DNA of 5,263 nucleotides from Eubacteriales bacterium (GTDB taxonomy: Bacteria > Bacillota > Clostridia > Peptostreptococcales > Anaerovoracaceae): positions 1-5,263 of the forward strand of contig JAQUYZ010000160.1 in the NCBI GenBank assembly GCA_028691625.1, written 5' to 3'. Of this stretch, positions 5,191 through 5,263 are shown piece after piece. Both the position numbers and the translations under genes were made by a program. The notes below the pieces were generated by a model that worked only from the letters and a program-made list of their open reading frames with translations, was not told the DNA's origin and did not search any database. Positions within the stretch are counted from its first letter, which is position 1. The number at the start of each line of letters is the position of its first letter.

Positions 5191-5263
5191 TTATTCAAAA
5201 AAAGCATAACCAATGATAGCTAATATTCCAATAGCTCCCGCAACCGCAATGCCTAAAATAATC
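5191..5263 (-). CDS. C-terminal end of an unknown membrane protein (partial)
   Basis: One frame on the minus strand is open from the right edge to a TAA at 5191-5193. Its 23 complete codons read IILGIAVAGAIGILAIIGY and end AFFE, a strongly hydrophobic Gly/Ala/Ile-rich stretch typical of a membrane helix at the C-terminus. The rest of the gene lies outside the window, so no family can be named. The 50-nt gap to the next gene holds a short GGG-AAA-CCC hairpin and that gene's binding site. Confidence 0.55.
   Translation of the reverse strand, partial: IILGIAVAGAIGILAIIGYAFFE

Overview
The window is the start of a bacterial S10 ribosomal protein operon, all on the minus strand, with its upstream control region and the ends of two small membrane protein genes. 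In transcription order (high to low coordinates) the operon reads rpsJ (S10), rplC (L3), rplD (L4), rplW (L23), rplB (L2), rpsS (S19), rplV (L22) and rpsC (S3). rpsC runs off the left edge. Protein sequences, strong AGGAGG-type ribosome binding sites on every gene, A/T-tract-rich promoter DNA and moderate GC point to a Firmicute, most likely a Clostridia member. A finer placement cannot be supported from sequence alone.

Layout. 1-4297: eight ribosomal protein genes, mostly 15-28 nt apart, with rplD/rplW overlapping as TAATG. The one large gap is rpsJ-rplC (114 nt), which holds a palindrome, a second hairpin and a possible 28-codon ORF starting on the rpsJ stop codon. 4298-4537: a leader of about 240 nt with a terminator-like hairpin, a competing pairing and a possible 35-codon leader ORF. 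4543-4571: a good sigma-A-type promoter (TTGCAT, 17 nt, TATACT) behind A/T tracts. 4572-4945: no recognisable gene, but several inverted repeats, including a compact three-stem element at 4816-4941. 4946-5140: a 64-residue protein with two predicted membrane helices. 5191-5263: the C-terminal end of another membrane protein.

How it works together. The eight proteins are subunits of the two ribosomal subunits, made from one transcript. L3, L4 and L22 reach from the ribosome surface into the peptidyl-transferase and exit-tunnel region, L23 and L22 surround the tunnel exit, and L2 lies near the catalytic centre. S10, S19 and S3 are in the 30S head. The leader looks suited to transcription attenuation of the whole operon, a control mode known for S10 operons in other bacteria, where L4 is the effector; here it is inferred only from the DNA.

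The genes themselves are conserved housekeeping genes. The points worth a second look are the leader (terminator, antiterminator and uORF), the rpsJ-rplC spacer ORF, the three-stem intergenic element, the repeat-built tail of S3, and unusual residues in the internal loops of L3, L4 and L22. I found no defence, mobile or otherwise exotic system here.
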